Shown here: piece by piece, positions 45,482-56,656 of the stretch | How the letters are laid out: every line of letters starts with the position of its first letter | How positions within the stretch are numbered: position 1 is the stretch's first letter | Source of the DNA: Thermothielavioides terrestris NRRL 8126 | Taxonomy: Eukaryota; Ascomycota; Sordariomycetes; Sordariales; Chaetomiaceae | Length of the DNA: 64,000 nucleotides | Assembly: GCF_000226115.1 (NCBI RefSeq) | Contig: NC_016460.1 | Coordinates: forward strand, 2,542,001-2,606,000 | Direction of reading: 5' to 3' | The notes under the pieces: model-generated | What the model was told of the DNA's origin: nothing | What the model saw: the letters and a program-made list of their open reading frames with translations, nothing else | Database searches by the model: none | Program-made: the position numbers and the translations under genes

Positions 45482-46515
45482 CTAACCCATCAACTTGCCT
45501 GTATGAATGCATTGAAAGATATTGGATTGGGTACTCGCTTGTTTCCTTCATCCCCACTGAGTGTGTCTTGTCTGCTTTGTCCAGCGAACCCAAATCGAGG
45601 TCAATCATGGGCGACACACATCAGGCATGTCTCATTAACATCTCTCCCACCACACCGTCACATCCAGCGAGATTCCATAAGCCAAGCAAGGCACACAGAC
45701 AATACCGCGGTCGAAGGCATTCCCTACAAATCTAGCACAGAATCCCAATGACTAACAAACACAAAGAAGCGCACCCATAGTCGCGAACCAACTCAGCCGG
45801 AAGCCCGCAGAGCCCCAGCTCATCAACCCCCCACCTCCCTCTCTCTCCCTTCAATAATTAATCAAGCCCGCTCGATCGAGTCTCCCGTTGCTCTTCCTCT
45901 TCTTCCACATTCCATTTTTCCATGGGAGCAGAGAGAGTTCTTAGAGCCAACAGCATGGACGAAGCGAAGTTGAACAAAGCAAAACAAAAGACTAGCACCC
46001 AACATCTGGACCAGGGCAGAGAGACAAAACAGAGTACGCTTGCTAGACAGACAGATAGGTAGATGTATATCCGGACAGGAGTGAGTCAGGAACAAGCCCC
46101 CGACCCCAAGTCCCGTCCGGCAGAAAAACAAAAAAGAAAAGAACAAAAAAAAAGTGAATGGGAATGAGAACGATGAGAAAAGCCGAGCAGAGAAAAGGAA
46201 GAAAAAAGGTTACCCGTGCTCCACGCCACGCCGGTGAGCTTCCACCTTGTGTGTCGTTCGGCATGTGGTATACCTTGGTTCCATACAAGCCATTCCGTCC
46301 TCATCATCCATCCCGTCATACACTCTCCCTCATCCCGTCCCTCAAGCATACCACTACTCCCAACACCTCAGATCCCTGTCCCTGACGCCTCGACATCACG
46401 GACTCCCCCAGCATCCCATCATCCCATCATCCATCATCCATCATGATCATCCCAGTCGTGCGGAATGAAAGCCCTCTCCCTCCCTTTCCAACAAGGGAGA
46501 AAAAAAAAACCCTTC
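45482..46515. other. Convergent 3' region, HIS6 / BUD4
   Basis: About 1.0 kb of noncoding DNA. It has A-rich stretches (46127-46154, 46195-46208) and a degenerate CATCC repeat at about 46409-46450. No gene is seen. Confidence 0.55.
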
Positions 46516-49500
46516 TCATACGTACATGCTCTTAGTGCGCGAGTGCACCCGTCGACCCTCGGCCCTCTTCTTCAGCGCCTCCTCCCTCTTGAGCACGAGC
46601 TCGCACCACTTGCCCTTCATCCGGGTGGACTCGGAGCGGGTGAGATCGTCGGCGGTGCCGTCGCCGCCGAGGCTGTCGCGGCCGATGACCTCGCCGAGGA
46701 CCTTCATCCAGCCCTCCTTGTCGGCGGTGGAGTCGGCGTAGAAGTCGATGAGCTCGCCGTTGTTGAAGCGGATGCGGAAGCCCTCCTCGACGAACATGTA
46801 GCCCTCCTCCTCCTCGGCGAAGGCCGAGCGGCGCCGCTGCCCGTTCTTGCCCGTCGTCTCCTTCTCCACCAGCGTGCGCCGGTCGTCGATGAGCCGCTTG
46901 GCGTTGGCCAGGTTGATGGTCGCGCGCGGCTGCCGCGTCGCCTCGTGGTACGCCGTTAGCTTGGTGCCGACGAGCTTGAAGTAGCGGCGGCGCCAGTACT
47001 TGGGAAAACGGCCATTTCTGTCAGTATGGAAAGCTCCAAACGGGAACCGGGGGGGGGGGGGGGGGAGAGGGCTGGGTAGAAGAATAGAGGACAACAAAAA
47101 GAACTTACAGGGCAGTCGCCGCCTTGCTGGCTGAGATGGCCCTCCCAGCAGCGGGCGAGCCTCTCCTCGGCAGCCTTCATCTCCCTGATGCAGGAATTCA
47201 TGCTCTTGGGCATGTCCTCGTCGGTGGCCCCCTTCGGGCGGGGCACGAACAGCAGCTGCAGCTCCAGCTTCCCGATCTTGTAGGGCGCGCGGCGGATGAC
47301 GCCTCCGCCGGCTCCCGCGTTCCCGCGCTTGCTCTTGACGCTGGACGCGAACCCGGCCTCCTCGGTCGCCCACTCGTTGAACGCCGCCACCTCGACGGTA
47401 TACGGCCGGCCGAAGCAGCGCGGCTCGTGCTCCTTGAGACAAACGTAGGCGCGCGCGAAGCTGCCGTCCTCGGCCGCCAGCGGGCTCAGCAGGTCCCAGG
47501 CGGTGGGCTGTTGCGCCGCCTTCAGCTGGCGCGCCTGGGCCTCGCGCTGGGCGGCGAGCGCTCGCTCCTCTTCCTCCTGCTGCTTCTGGCGGAGCTCCAT
47601 CTCCCTGCGCTTTTTCGGGGAAGCGAAGACGCGGCTGAAGGTCGATGTTTTGGGCTTGGCGGGCTTGCTGGGAGATGGAAGAGCCTTCTTGCTGACGGGA
47701 GCGGGCGCCGGCTTCTCCAGCTTGACGTTGAGTGTCAGCTGGAACTCAAGGTCGTTTGGAACGACCAGCTCGAACTCCTGCCCGATGGGCGCATTGCGCG
47801 CCAGCTCGAGCCACGCTGTTGTGACGCAGTGGACGCCGTTGTCGAGCGTTAGGCTGAACCACGTCCGCTCATCTTTAATCAATCATGGGTTAGCAACTTT
47901 CCATGGGTTTCCACGTCGGAGTCAGGTAGATGAATGGTTTGTCATACTCTTTGGAAGCGGCAGATCGAGGTCCTTGACTCCCATCACTTTAACGAAGAGC
48001 CTGCCTCTCTCCCCGTTGTCCTCGGTCGCCATCTCCACGCCCTGGTCTTCCTCGTTAGTATGGCCCGACGCCGCCGCCGCGTTGCTCTCCTGGCCAGGCA
48101 GGGGCGGGACTGGCCCCGTTCCCGGGTGTCTCTTTCGAAGACTCCGTTTCCTCGGCGAGCCGCGCCAGGGCTCGACCGTCCAGGATTGCGGACGGGCCGG
48201 CTTGACGGGCGAATTGCCCGCCGAGCGGCAAGCGCGGGTATCCTCGATGTCCTTGTCGCTGGCCGTGACGACCTTCGTGTTATGCCGCATCAAGTAGCCG
48301 CGCTGTTTGCGGAGAGAAATGTTAGTACTTATCATGTCTTCAGTCGTTGTAGAAGATGCTTTTTGTTGCGCAGAGTCCTCCCGCTCAGCCGGGAACAGGC
48401 TGGGTGCAGTGGCGGAGGGCGGGAGACAAGAAAAGTGGTGGAACGCAACCTTTTGGGCTTCGATAACACGGTCAAAGTCCTTGTCAAGGCTGAGGCCGAG
48501 GTCCAAATCAAGCGTCAGACTGCGGTTCTTGAAGCTCGGGTGGCGCTCAAGGAAATCATCCCCGTCATTCTGACTGCCGTCGGCGTCCATGTCTCGGGAG
48601 ATGCGGTTTCGGTGCCGCTCAGGGATGGGCGGGACGTCGGGCACCTCGCGGCTGACTTGACGGCGAGCCTCGCGCATAGCCGCAAGATCAGAGGGGGTGG
48701 CGGAGGGACGCGTCTTCAGCTTGGAACCGGATGCAGACTTGACAGTGGCTAGCTGCTCGGGAATGGCGGGGGACTGCCGAGCCGCCTCGTCCTCGCTGTC
48801 TGGAATAGGGTGGTGGATGACAGATTCGGGTGTGCCTGGCTCGTCGGAACCCTCCTCAGGCTCGCCCCATCCGGATCCGTCATACTCAGGTTTCGAGAGC
48901 GACGTGGTGACCTGTTGTTCGGGTGTGAACGGCCGCTGAAGGTACGCTTGCGCATCTGCCATGCTCGGCTTCTTGGGCTCTGGAGCAGCCTCCGGCTCCT
49001 CAGACTTGGCGAGGATGCAGGAATCAAAGCTCTTGGAGAAGTCGCTCTGCTCGGTTTGGTCTGGCAACTCAAGCGACGCGCGAGCCTCGGGCTCTTCAGC
49101 GGTCGTCGCCGCCTCAGTAGCCGGAGAGGCTGCCCGTGGGGTAGGAACCTGGTCTTCTTCGGCATCTCGCGCTTTGCTGCTTGGTGCCTCATCGTCGTTC
49201 GAATATTGGCTCGCACTGTCATCGTCCGACGGCCTCTTCTCGTCGTCCAAGTCGTCACCATCGAGGGTCTCAGGGCGCTGGTATATCTCGGGGATGGAAT
49301 AGACGTCAAACTCCTTATCCTCGGGGTCACGCTTGACGATGACGCTACCCTCATCCGAGTCCTCATCGATCATTGAGTCCTCGGTGCTCGGAATCGGCAC
49401 ATCCGGATCATACGTGTGGGCCTCCCCGGGAGACGACGCGGCAGGCGGCGACGAGAAGCGGTAGTCCGATTCTCGGTCGAAGAGCTTATTCCCGTTCACC

Positions 49501-50786
49501 CGGCGGAGGATGGACTCGCGCGAGATGCGCGGCGGCAGCTGGTACTCTCCGAGGCCCGAGAGCTCCCCAACAGTGTCATCTGCCTCCTCATGGTCCGAGT
49601 GAGGCTGAACGCTCGGGCTCCGGCTCTCGCGCTCGGGCGTCTGGCTCCCGGCGCGCTCGCGAGCGCCAGCGCGTCTCATGCGGCGCTCCCGCTGCTGCTC
49701 GGCGGCGGATTTGCCATCGTCGGAGAGCATCATAAGCCTCAGGCGCTCCTCCAGCGGCATCCTGCCGTTGCCGATGTTGTGAGCGTCCGAGGAGGAGGGA
49801 CTCGATGCGGGCGGCGGAGACGGCAGGCTTCTGGCTCCCTGGCTCATGCCTGGGAGAGGGGGCAGAGGCCGGCTCTCGCCGTTAGAGTTGGACGAGTCGG
49901 TGCGGCGGTGGAGCGACTTCTGGACCGGCGGAAGCTCGTCTGGCATGGGGCTCTTCTCATACGGATCATCGTGGCTGCCCTGTCTCCAGTCATCGGGGCC
50001 CACGACAGGCGTCTTGTCCGTGTCCTCAAGCGAAGCGTCAAAACTATCGTCCGGATCAACGCTGCCATGAATCATGTAGTGGTCGTCGTCGTCTTCGTCT
50101 TCCTCCGAGTCGTAGCTGCCCTCCCTAGAATTGCTCCCGATGGACGAGAGATCGGGAGTGGCCATTTCATACTCGTTGATCTGCGGCGGAGCGGCGTCGA
50201 AGGTGACGCTCTTCTGGTGGCGATGGAGCGACTTGCCCTCAGGCAAATGGCGCTCATCTCCTGAAACGTCTGACCAGGTCCCTGTCTCCGGATCGAAGCT
50301 GCTCTTAAAGCGGCTGGAGGAGAGCGAAGACTTCATCGGCGATGGCTGGTCCTTGCTGGGTGTGGTCGGTCGCACCGGCGGGCTCGTTTGCTGGGAGGAA
50401 GTCGTCTTGGAGGGACTCAGAACCGGTATGCTGGTCTTGCTCTCGCTCCGCTGGTGGCCCACGGGGCGGTTATCGGAGCGCAGGCCTGCCGCACCACTTC
50501 CGCCAAACGCGTTGCCTTGGACCTTTGCCAGAGGGCGCTCAACGTGGGGAATTCGGGTCGGGTCGTATTCCTGCTTCTGCTCTAGGGCCAAGATATTGCT
50601 GTTTTTGACGCGCGAGGCCTTTTGCAAGCGCTCGAGGGAGGAGCGCCGACACGGAGACGGCGAGCCCGAACCACTACCGTAGCTGTTTTCCGAGTTGAAG
50701 CTGCGATTCTGCCAGAAGAGGCGCGGGGAGGTGGCGGTGCCCTCCAAGGGGGATGACTGGAATGGCGACGAGTCGGTGAGTGCCAT
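46516..50786 (-). CDS. BUD4: BUD4, anillin-like septation protein with PH domain
   Basis: The model is complement(46516-46998, 47109-47872, 47948-48302, 48450-50786), 1312 aa. The first two thirds are disordered and acidic/Ser-rich, opening with the conserved SSLERLQKASRVKNSN near 49-64. The anillin-homology region starts about 875 (GRLFVKVMGVKDLDLPLPKN, ERTWFSLTLDNGVHCVTT) and reaches about 1140. The PH domain fills the last exon from Tyr1153 (YWRRRYFKLVGTKLTAY) to about 1275. Bud4 marks future septum sites, organising septins and the actomyosin ring with Rho4 GTPase regulators in filamentous fungi. Introns 2 and 3 are secure. Intron 1 (48303-48449, GTTGCG/CAG) is 147 nt with no in-frame stop; it is called because the sequence within it is not conserved-looking and RVIEAQK then joins RGYLMR. 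Confidence 0.92.
47049..47065 (+). repeat. 17-base G homopolymer inside BUD4 intron
   Basis: A run of 17 G on the plus strand lies inside the last BUD4 intron (46999-47108), where the transcript would read 17 C. Length is likely to be error-prone in sequencing and variable between strains. Confidence 0.9.
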
Positions 50787-53445
50787 TTTCTAGCATGGGT
50801 CACACGCCAAACCAATTAGTCCGCGACTCTCGGATGGGAGGAAGGTATGGGACTGTGTCTCACCTTGGTCGTTTGGTTCCAGCTTGGCGAGTTCCGCCGC
50901 TTCTCGGTCGGCGAGACCTCCGAGAGCGGGCGCGGGATTGCGCTGGCGGGCTTCGCTGGCGAAGGCATGGTCCTGTTTTTTGAAAGGCGCAAGGGTTGCA
51001 CCTGCACACGCTGTGTGAGAAGCGATTCTCGCTCAGAGCAGTGCGGGTGGCGGGGTAGGGTGCCAGCTGCAGCTGCGACAAACTTACTGGATCCTCGGAT
51101 GGCATGCTCAAGTCGATCGAGCGGCAAGGCGCTGTTGAGTGCTTCTTCTGTTTTATCGGGCCTCGGCTTGCTTCTGTCGGCTACCCGTACCGCCAATGCA
51201 TGGGATAGGCGTCGCAAAAAGAAGAGCCTGATGGCGGCTCGAAAGGAAGGAAATGAAACAGACGACTGCGAAACCGTTACCCGGCTGCGCTGCGAGGGAG
51301 CAGAAAGATAAGCCGCGCGGGGTCGTTTGCAGTCGCTCGATGCTCGAAATCAAAATAACTTATGGAAATGCTGCCCACAACACAGAATCGTCAAGCTGCA
51401 CACCGATAATGGTGAGCAAGATGACGTGGAGGGTGAATTCAACAGCTGCCGCAGCGCTGGCAGGATCAGGATTGTGGTGTTTAAAGGGAGCTCCTGGTCT
51501 CTCCTGGCGCAGGGTGCTGGGGAAGCACTGCCCTCATTGGCCCAGCCAGAGTAAACAAGAACCGACTGCCGCCCTCAAGGCACCTCGGAGTGGTTGCCGG
51601 GCAACCCCTCCACCAAGCATTCATCCAAGCTTGCCTCCAGCCGCTCTTGCCCCGCTCCGTGAAACTCCAACACCGCAACACCACTCTGGTTCAGGGCTTG
51701 GCGTGCTGCTGTGCCTGGCTCCTGGTCGTGCGCCGCATAAAATCAAAGGTACTTTCCCGTGCAGGAACCTGTTATGGCCAATCATGCAACTGAGACAGAC
51801 CATGACGAACGGCATGCAGCACGCCTGAGGTCGAGATGCACCCGATGCAACTCCCTTGACCAGGCAACTGGGAGCGAGAGGCTCCCCGTCCACCCCCAAC
51901 AGACAGACACAGCGAGCTCGCCAGCGACACCACGGTTGTGTCGCTGAATCAAGGCAGTTCAGTTCCTTTGCACGAAGCATGGCTAGGACACCCACCTGGG
52001 CTTATGCTCCGTAACTATAACACAGTAACCTGAACGCCATTGCGCAGATTGCGGAATACTTGGTACTTGCATGTGTTTACAAGCCGGCGGGAGAGGTCCG
52101 CTTCGGTTGCCAGTGCAAACGAAGTACGGATATCTATTTTCAGGCGCCGGTATCCGAACCTGGTCGAGACGAAGACTGCTCGGACGCTCGATATAAGCCG
52201 GCACGATCCTCTCCTTTCCCTCGAATTCCAAGTCACCCCTATCCGTACTTCCTCTCATACAGACAGAGAGAGTACAGAACCCGAAGCGACTGAGCCATTG
52301 TCTAGGTCGACAGAGGACGCTCACCTCACTAACTGGATGGGCCTCCCTCACCTGCGACCCAGCGAACTTACACTAGTGCAGCCGTATATTTACCATCCTG
52401 AAACAAACAATGTCATTGTGAGATACATATCTGGAATGCCCAGTGCGCGCGGAACACACCAGGGGAGCAGTTTCTGGCATGGGAACACCAGGAATTTATC
52501 CAATTTTGAGACCATTGAGGGTTTCCTGGGGCGACATACGTAGTACACAGTAACGTTACTCAGGAGGCCAGTTATTCAACAGCTCGAGACTGTTGATGCT
52601 GCCGGGTAGGGGTCGCCCTTCGCTGTGGACACCTCGTGACGGAAAAACTCGGAGGGAAGCCAGAGGGCCGTCGAATTCTGTGAAGTACGGAACAGTTATG
52701 ATACACTGGAACGTACGCGCGCAATCTTCCATGGCGTGCCGGTGAGGGAACACGCTCCTCTTATGCCATCGACTACGAGCCGAAGCGGGATGGTCCGATC
52801 TGCCATGAGCTGGCCTATGTAGGCGTACATACCTAGTACCTACCCAGGTATGCACAGACACAATGTCGTAGTCCGGTCGCTCACGTTAACTACAGCTATC
52901 CGGAAGCCTCTGTAACGTACGTTCCGTAATCCGTACGCCGTCTCGGGCCTGTTCCGGTGTCTCCCGAGCGGGCCCTGCACGGGCCAACCGGCCCGTTCTG
53001 GATGCCGAGCTGTGAGTAAGCAGCGTGTCTCATCTCGACTTGGCCGACTTGGGAGCACTTGGTCAGCAACAGTGGAGATATTGGCATTACTCAGGAGAGT
53101 CGATCAGAGTCATAGCACCCGCTGTTGCTTGCTCTACTCAGTCGCAGTGTAAGCAGGGGCCGGGTCTGTCCGTGTCCGAACACAGTAAGATGAAGCTGGC
53201 ATCGGAGAGGCCCGGCCCGGGAGCTCTCGCCTTCCCCCAGGGGTTCAATGACATCAACACCGACCAGTCTCGGGGTAGCCCGCACTTTCCGGATTTGGGC
53301 CCATTTTTTTTCACATTTGCTTCAGAGAAATCGAGGCCGGCTCACTCTGAAGACGGATATTGAGCCCAAGCTATCCGTGAGAATGAAGGCTGCCATTGCT
53401 GCATGCTACGTGAGGTGATCCCGGTGATACTACATCCACCCAGCT
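50787..53445. promoter_or_regulatory. Divergent region, BUD4 / alternative NADH dehydrogenase
   Basis: The 2.66-kb region lies between outward-facing start codons. Open frames up to 191 codons on both strands do not resemble known proteins and give no convincing splice models. BUD4 probably has a long leader in the left part. No other structure is seen beyond short GTACGTA-like motifs near 52830-52940. Confidence 0.5.
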
Positions 53446-55141
53446 ATGCTCTCGGTACCCCATCGCTCGAGGATGCTCCCCCATGGCCTCTCTCGCCGCA
53501 CCAACTTGAAGCTTGTATTCACCTCACATGTCTCCTCGCGAGGCTTTAGTCTGGCCAGAAGTAGGTCCTTAGGTGGTTCGCAGCCGACAGAGCCTCGCTG
53601 ATCGCCCCTTGCCAGGTAGCGACACACCCAAAGAGCGGGTCGTGATTCTCGGCTCGGGCTGGGCAGGATATGGCTTCGCTCGGACGCTCGATCCTGCCAA
53701 GTACGAGCGTGTGATCATCTCGCCGCGCTCCTACTTTGTCTTCACTCCCCTCCTGGCCTCGACTTCCGTCGGCACGCTCGAGTTCCGCACCATTCTAGAG
53801 CCCGTCCGCCGCTTGCAGGGCAAGATTGGCTTCTATCAGGGCTGGGCCGACGACATCGACTTTGACCGCAAGATCATCCGCGTCGAGGCGAACGCTGCCG
53901 AGGAGGCCGCCAGCAAGACTGTTGTGCCGCCTCCTTTCCCGCCTCCATCCGAAACCAGCGGCCTGGAGAAGATGGTCGAGGCACCAGCCAAGAGCGCTGA
54001 AAAGGACATGATCGATATCCGCTATGACAAGCTCGTCATCGCCTGTGGCGCGTACAGCCAAACCTTCGGCATCGAAGGCGTGCGCGAACATGCGCACTTT
54101 CTCCGCGACATCGGCGACGCCCGCCGCATCCGCCTGCGTGTGCTGTCGCTCTTTGAGCAATGTTCATACCCGCGCGGGGCGGACCACCTCAGCGACGCCG
54201 ACAAGCGGCAACTGCTGCACTTCGCCATCGTCGGCGGGGGTCCCACGGGCATCGAGTTCGCCGCCGAGCTGCACGACCTGATCCGCGACGACCTCGCCCC
54301 GCTGTACCCCGATCTGATGCCGCTGGTCAGCATCACCGTCTACGACGTCGCCCCCAAGGTGCTCCCCATGTTCGACCAGGCCCTGGCCCAGTACGCGATG
54401 GACCACTTTGCGCGGCAAAACATCCGCGTCAAGACGCAGCACCACCTGCAGCGGCTGCGCCTCGCCGACGGCGAGTTCGGCCGCCGCCACGGCGCGCTCA
54501 AAATCAAGATCAAGGAGTGCGGCGACGAAGAGGTCGGCGCCGGTATCGTGGTATGGAGCACCGGCATCATGGCCAACCCGCTGATCGCCAAGCTCGCCGC
54601 GAAGGAGTTGACCTCGGCGGGCCGCAACCCGCCGCCCAACCCCAGCCAGCCGGCACCAGCAGCCCTCCGCCTCCTTCGGGACTCCCGCACCGGGGGGATC
54701 GTGACGGACGCGTACCTCCGCGCTCGCTTGTCCGGTACCACCGCAGAAGGCGGCAGCGGGGACCGCGCCGCAAGCCCGGGCATACTGGAGGACGTCTACG
54801 TGATCGGCGACTGCGCGGTCATGGAGAACGAGCCGACGCTGCCCAAGACGGCGCAGGTGGCGTCGCAGCAGGCGACCCATCTGGCCCGGCGGCTCAACGC
54901 GGGCGGGGCGGCGGGCGTCGCGGCGAAGCCGTTCCGCTTCCGCAACTGGGGCACGCTGACGTACCTCGGCAGCTGGAAGGCCATCCACCAGAGCCGGGCC
55001 GACGAGCTCAGGGGCTGGGTGGCCTGGGTCGTCTGGCGCGGTGCCTACTTGACCAAGAGCATGTCGGTGAGGAACAAGATCCTAGTGCCGATATACTGGT
55101 TAGTCTCGTGGATCTTTGGGAGGGGAATCAGTCGGTTCTGA
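53446..55141 (+). CDS. Alternative (type II) NADH:ubiquinone oxidoreductase
   Basis: Two exons, 53446-53560 and 53616-55141, give 546 aa. The first exon encodes a textbook mitochondrial presequence, Arg/Ser-rich without acidic residues (MLSVPHRSRMLPHG...SSRGFSLAR). A 55-nt intron (GTAGGT/CAG) then restores phase through a Ser codon into SDTPKERVVILGSGWAGYG. The FAD-binding GxGxxG is Gly51-Gly53-Gly56; the NAD(P)H-binding one is Gly245-Gly247-Gly250 in IVGGGPTGIEFAAEL. VYVIGDCAV and the quinone-side motif KTAQVASQQATHLAR follow, and a C-terminal amphipathic end suits membrane attachment. The enzyme passes electrons from NADH to ubiquinone without proton pumping. Whether it faces matrix or intermembrane space cannot be read from sequence. 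No EF-hand is present. Confidence 0.94.
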
Positions 55142-55769
55142 GGGCGGTTCTGAGCTGGGGTTCATGGTGACGAAGGCTTGTAAGATAGGCGCCGGGTGTA
55201 CACTTCAGGTTGTTCACATGGAGATATAGAGGCTCGAGGACTTTAGTGAACTGGTATCCCTGGAAAAAAAATTATAGAGTTTACCTGCCTCCTCTTTGGG
55301 CAGCAGCCTGCTGCGCCGTCTTCATTTGTCTTGCTGCTCCATGCCGCGCGACCACGCCCTTCACTGTCGGTGAGTTGGGAAAGAATTTGCAACGAGTGCC
55401 GTGGACGGCAATCCGTGGTAACGGCGTGCATCATGGCCAGCATCTCCCACACGTCGCCCAGCCCGTTCAAGCTGGCCTGTTGACCTGAAAGAGTATGTGT
55501 CCGTGCGAACCGAGCCGGCCTTCCCAAATGCACGTAGGGACCGATTGAAACGGACATAGTAGTCACACCTTGCAGACAGTCGCAGGCGGGATCCCATAAT
55601 TGGCGAACTTCCATGATTGGCGAACCCGAGAGACGCGATTGATCGGGAACCCGTGCACTAGTCTTCGGCGAAACATTGCTCGAGCATAGCACTGCTAGAG
55701 CTCGCAAGCCCTGCTACCGGTGGCATCGGACGCCCGGTACTGAGCCAACATGAGCACGCTCGTCGGCGG
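55142..55769. other. Convergent 3' region, NADH dehydrogenase / POP3
   Basis: 628 bases without a recognisable gene. An A run (55264-55271) follows the dehydrogenase gene. Otherwise nothing distinctive is seen. Confidence 0.5.
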
Positions 55770-56656
55770 TCATGACAACCTCGGCTTCTTGGACCCGATC
55801 TTGGTCGGAACGGGATCGATTCGCGTCTCGAGGAACTGCGCGGCCTGAGCCTCCTCCAGCCAAGGGACCTTGACCGGGGCGACGTGCTCACGCACGAAAT
55901 CAACGAGACCCTTGGCTTGCGGGGCACCTTCCCGCAGGGCGATGCTGGAGACTCGCGGAATCCCCAGTGCGGCGCTCAACCGGTCCTCGCACGCCTTCGA
56001 TAAACCGACCAGCCTGACAGCGTCGTCCGCCTTCTGTGACCGAGCGGCGAGCGCGACCATCTGCGGGAAATGGCAGTGAAAGGCTGAAGATCGGCCCGAG
56101 CGAGCCGCGAACACGACACTGTACGGTCTGTCGTCCGGTCTGGAGGTCGGCTCCTCTTGTTTGGCAGATGATCCCTCCTGTTGCAATAGACCCGGCTCGT
56201 CTCTGCTGGGAGACATGGCTTGCAAAGTGCGAGAGATCTTGGCGAGTCCGACATCGACATAGGCGGACAGTTCCGGCACGGGAGGGGCTGGGTTTGCTGG
56301 AGCAGCCGCTGCCGGCGTCTCCCGGTTTTGAGCCCGCTTGGAGCGTTTCCTCTTTCCCTTGGAAGCCGGAATGAAAGACCTTCGATGCGCTCCTAGGGGA
56401 GCCAGGAGACTGCGCGCGGGTAGGTCGTCAGCTGCAGCCGGACCGGAACAAACAATGAACTTACTGGCAGAGGAGCTCGACGATGGTGTCCTGGTCATCC
56501 TGGCAGACGTGCGGCCTTCTCGAAGGGTTAGCTTCGCGGACGGAGCGCCGGGAACACGCGACCGTGGGTTATGGGGACGTCGATTGCATTGCTGACTGAC
56601 CACTCAACGGCGGAATAGGGAGTGTCCAGCGTGTGCACAATTTTCTTGCGCTCCAT
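55770..56656 (-). CDS. POP3: RNase P/MRP subunit POP3
   Basis: Exons are complement(55770-56409, 56465-56515, 56601-56656), giving 248 aa. Only the third exon is an obvious long frame; the first two were found by following family conservation. Exon 1 reads MERKKIVHTLDTPYSAVEW, exon 2 (51 nt) PHVCQDDQDTIVELLC, exon 3 HLLAPLGAHRRSFIPASKGK onward. Intron 1 has the less common donor GTCAGT but a perfect GCTAAC branch site near its AAG acceptor; intron 2 is GTAAGT/CAG. The C-terminal half has YSVVFAARSGRSSAFHCHFP, IRLVG-like VRLVGLSKACEDRLSAALG and PRVSSIALREGAPQAKGLV, as I recall for fungal Pop3, an L7Ae-like fold. Pop3 takes part in tRNA 5' processing and pre-rRNA cleavage. Confidence 0.86.

Noticed and set aside
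51253..51828. 191-codon frame between BUD4 and the NADH dehydrogenase
   Set aside because: No family resemblance, overlaps open frames on the other strand, composition like noncoding DNA.
54160..55170. 336-codon frame overlapping the NADH dehydrogenase
   Set aside because: It is a shadow in another frame of a clear gene; Arg/Pro/Gly-rich composition reflects the GC-rich third positions.
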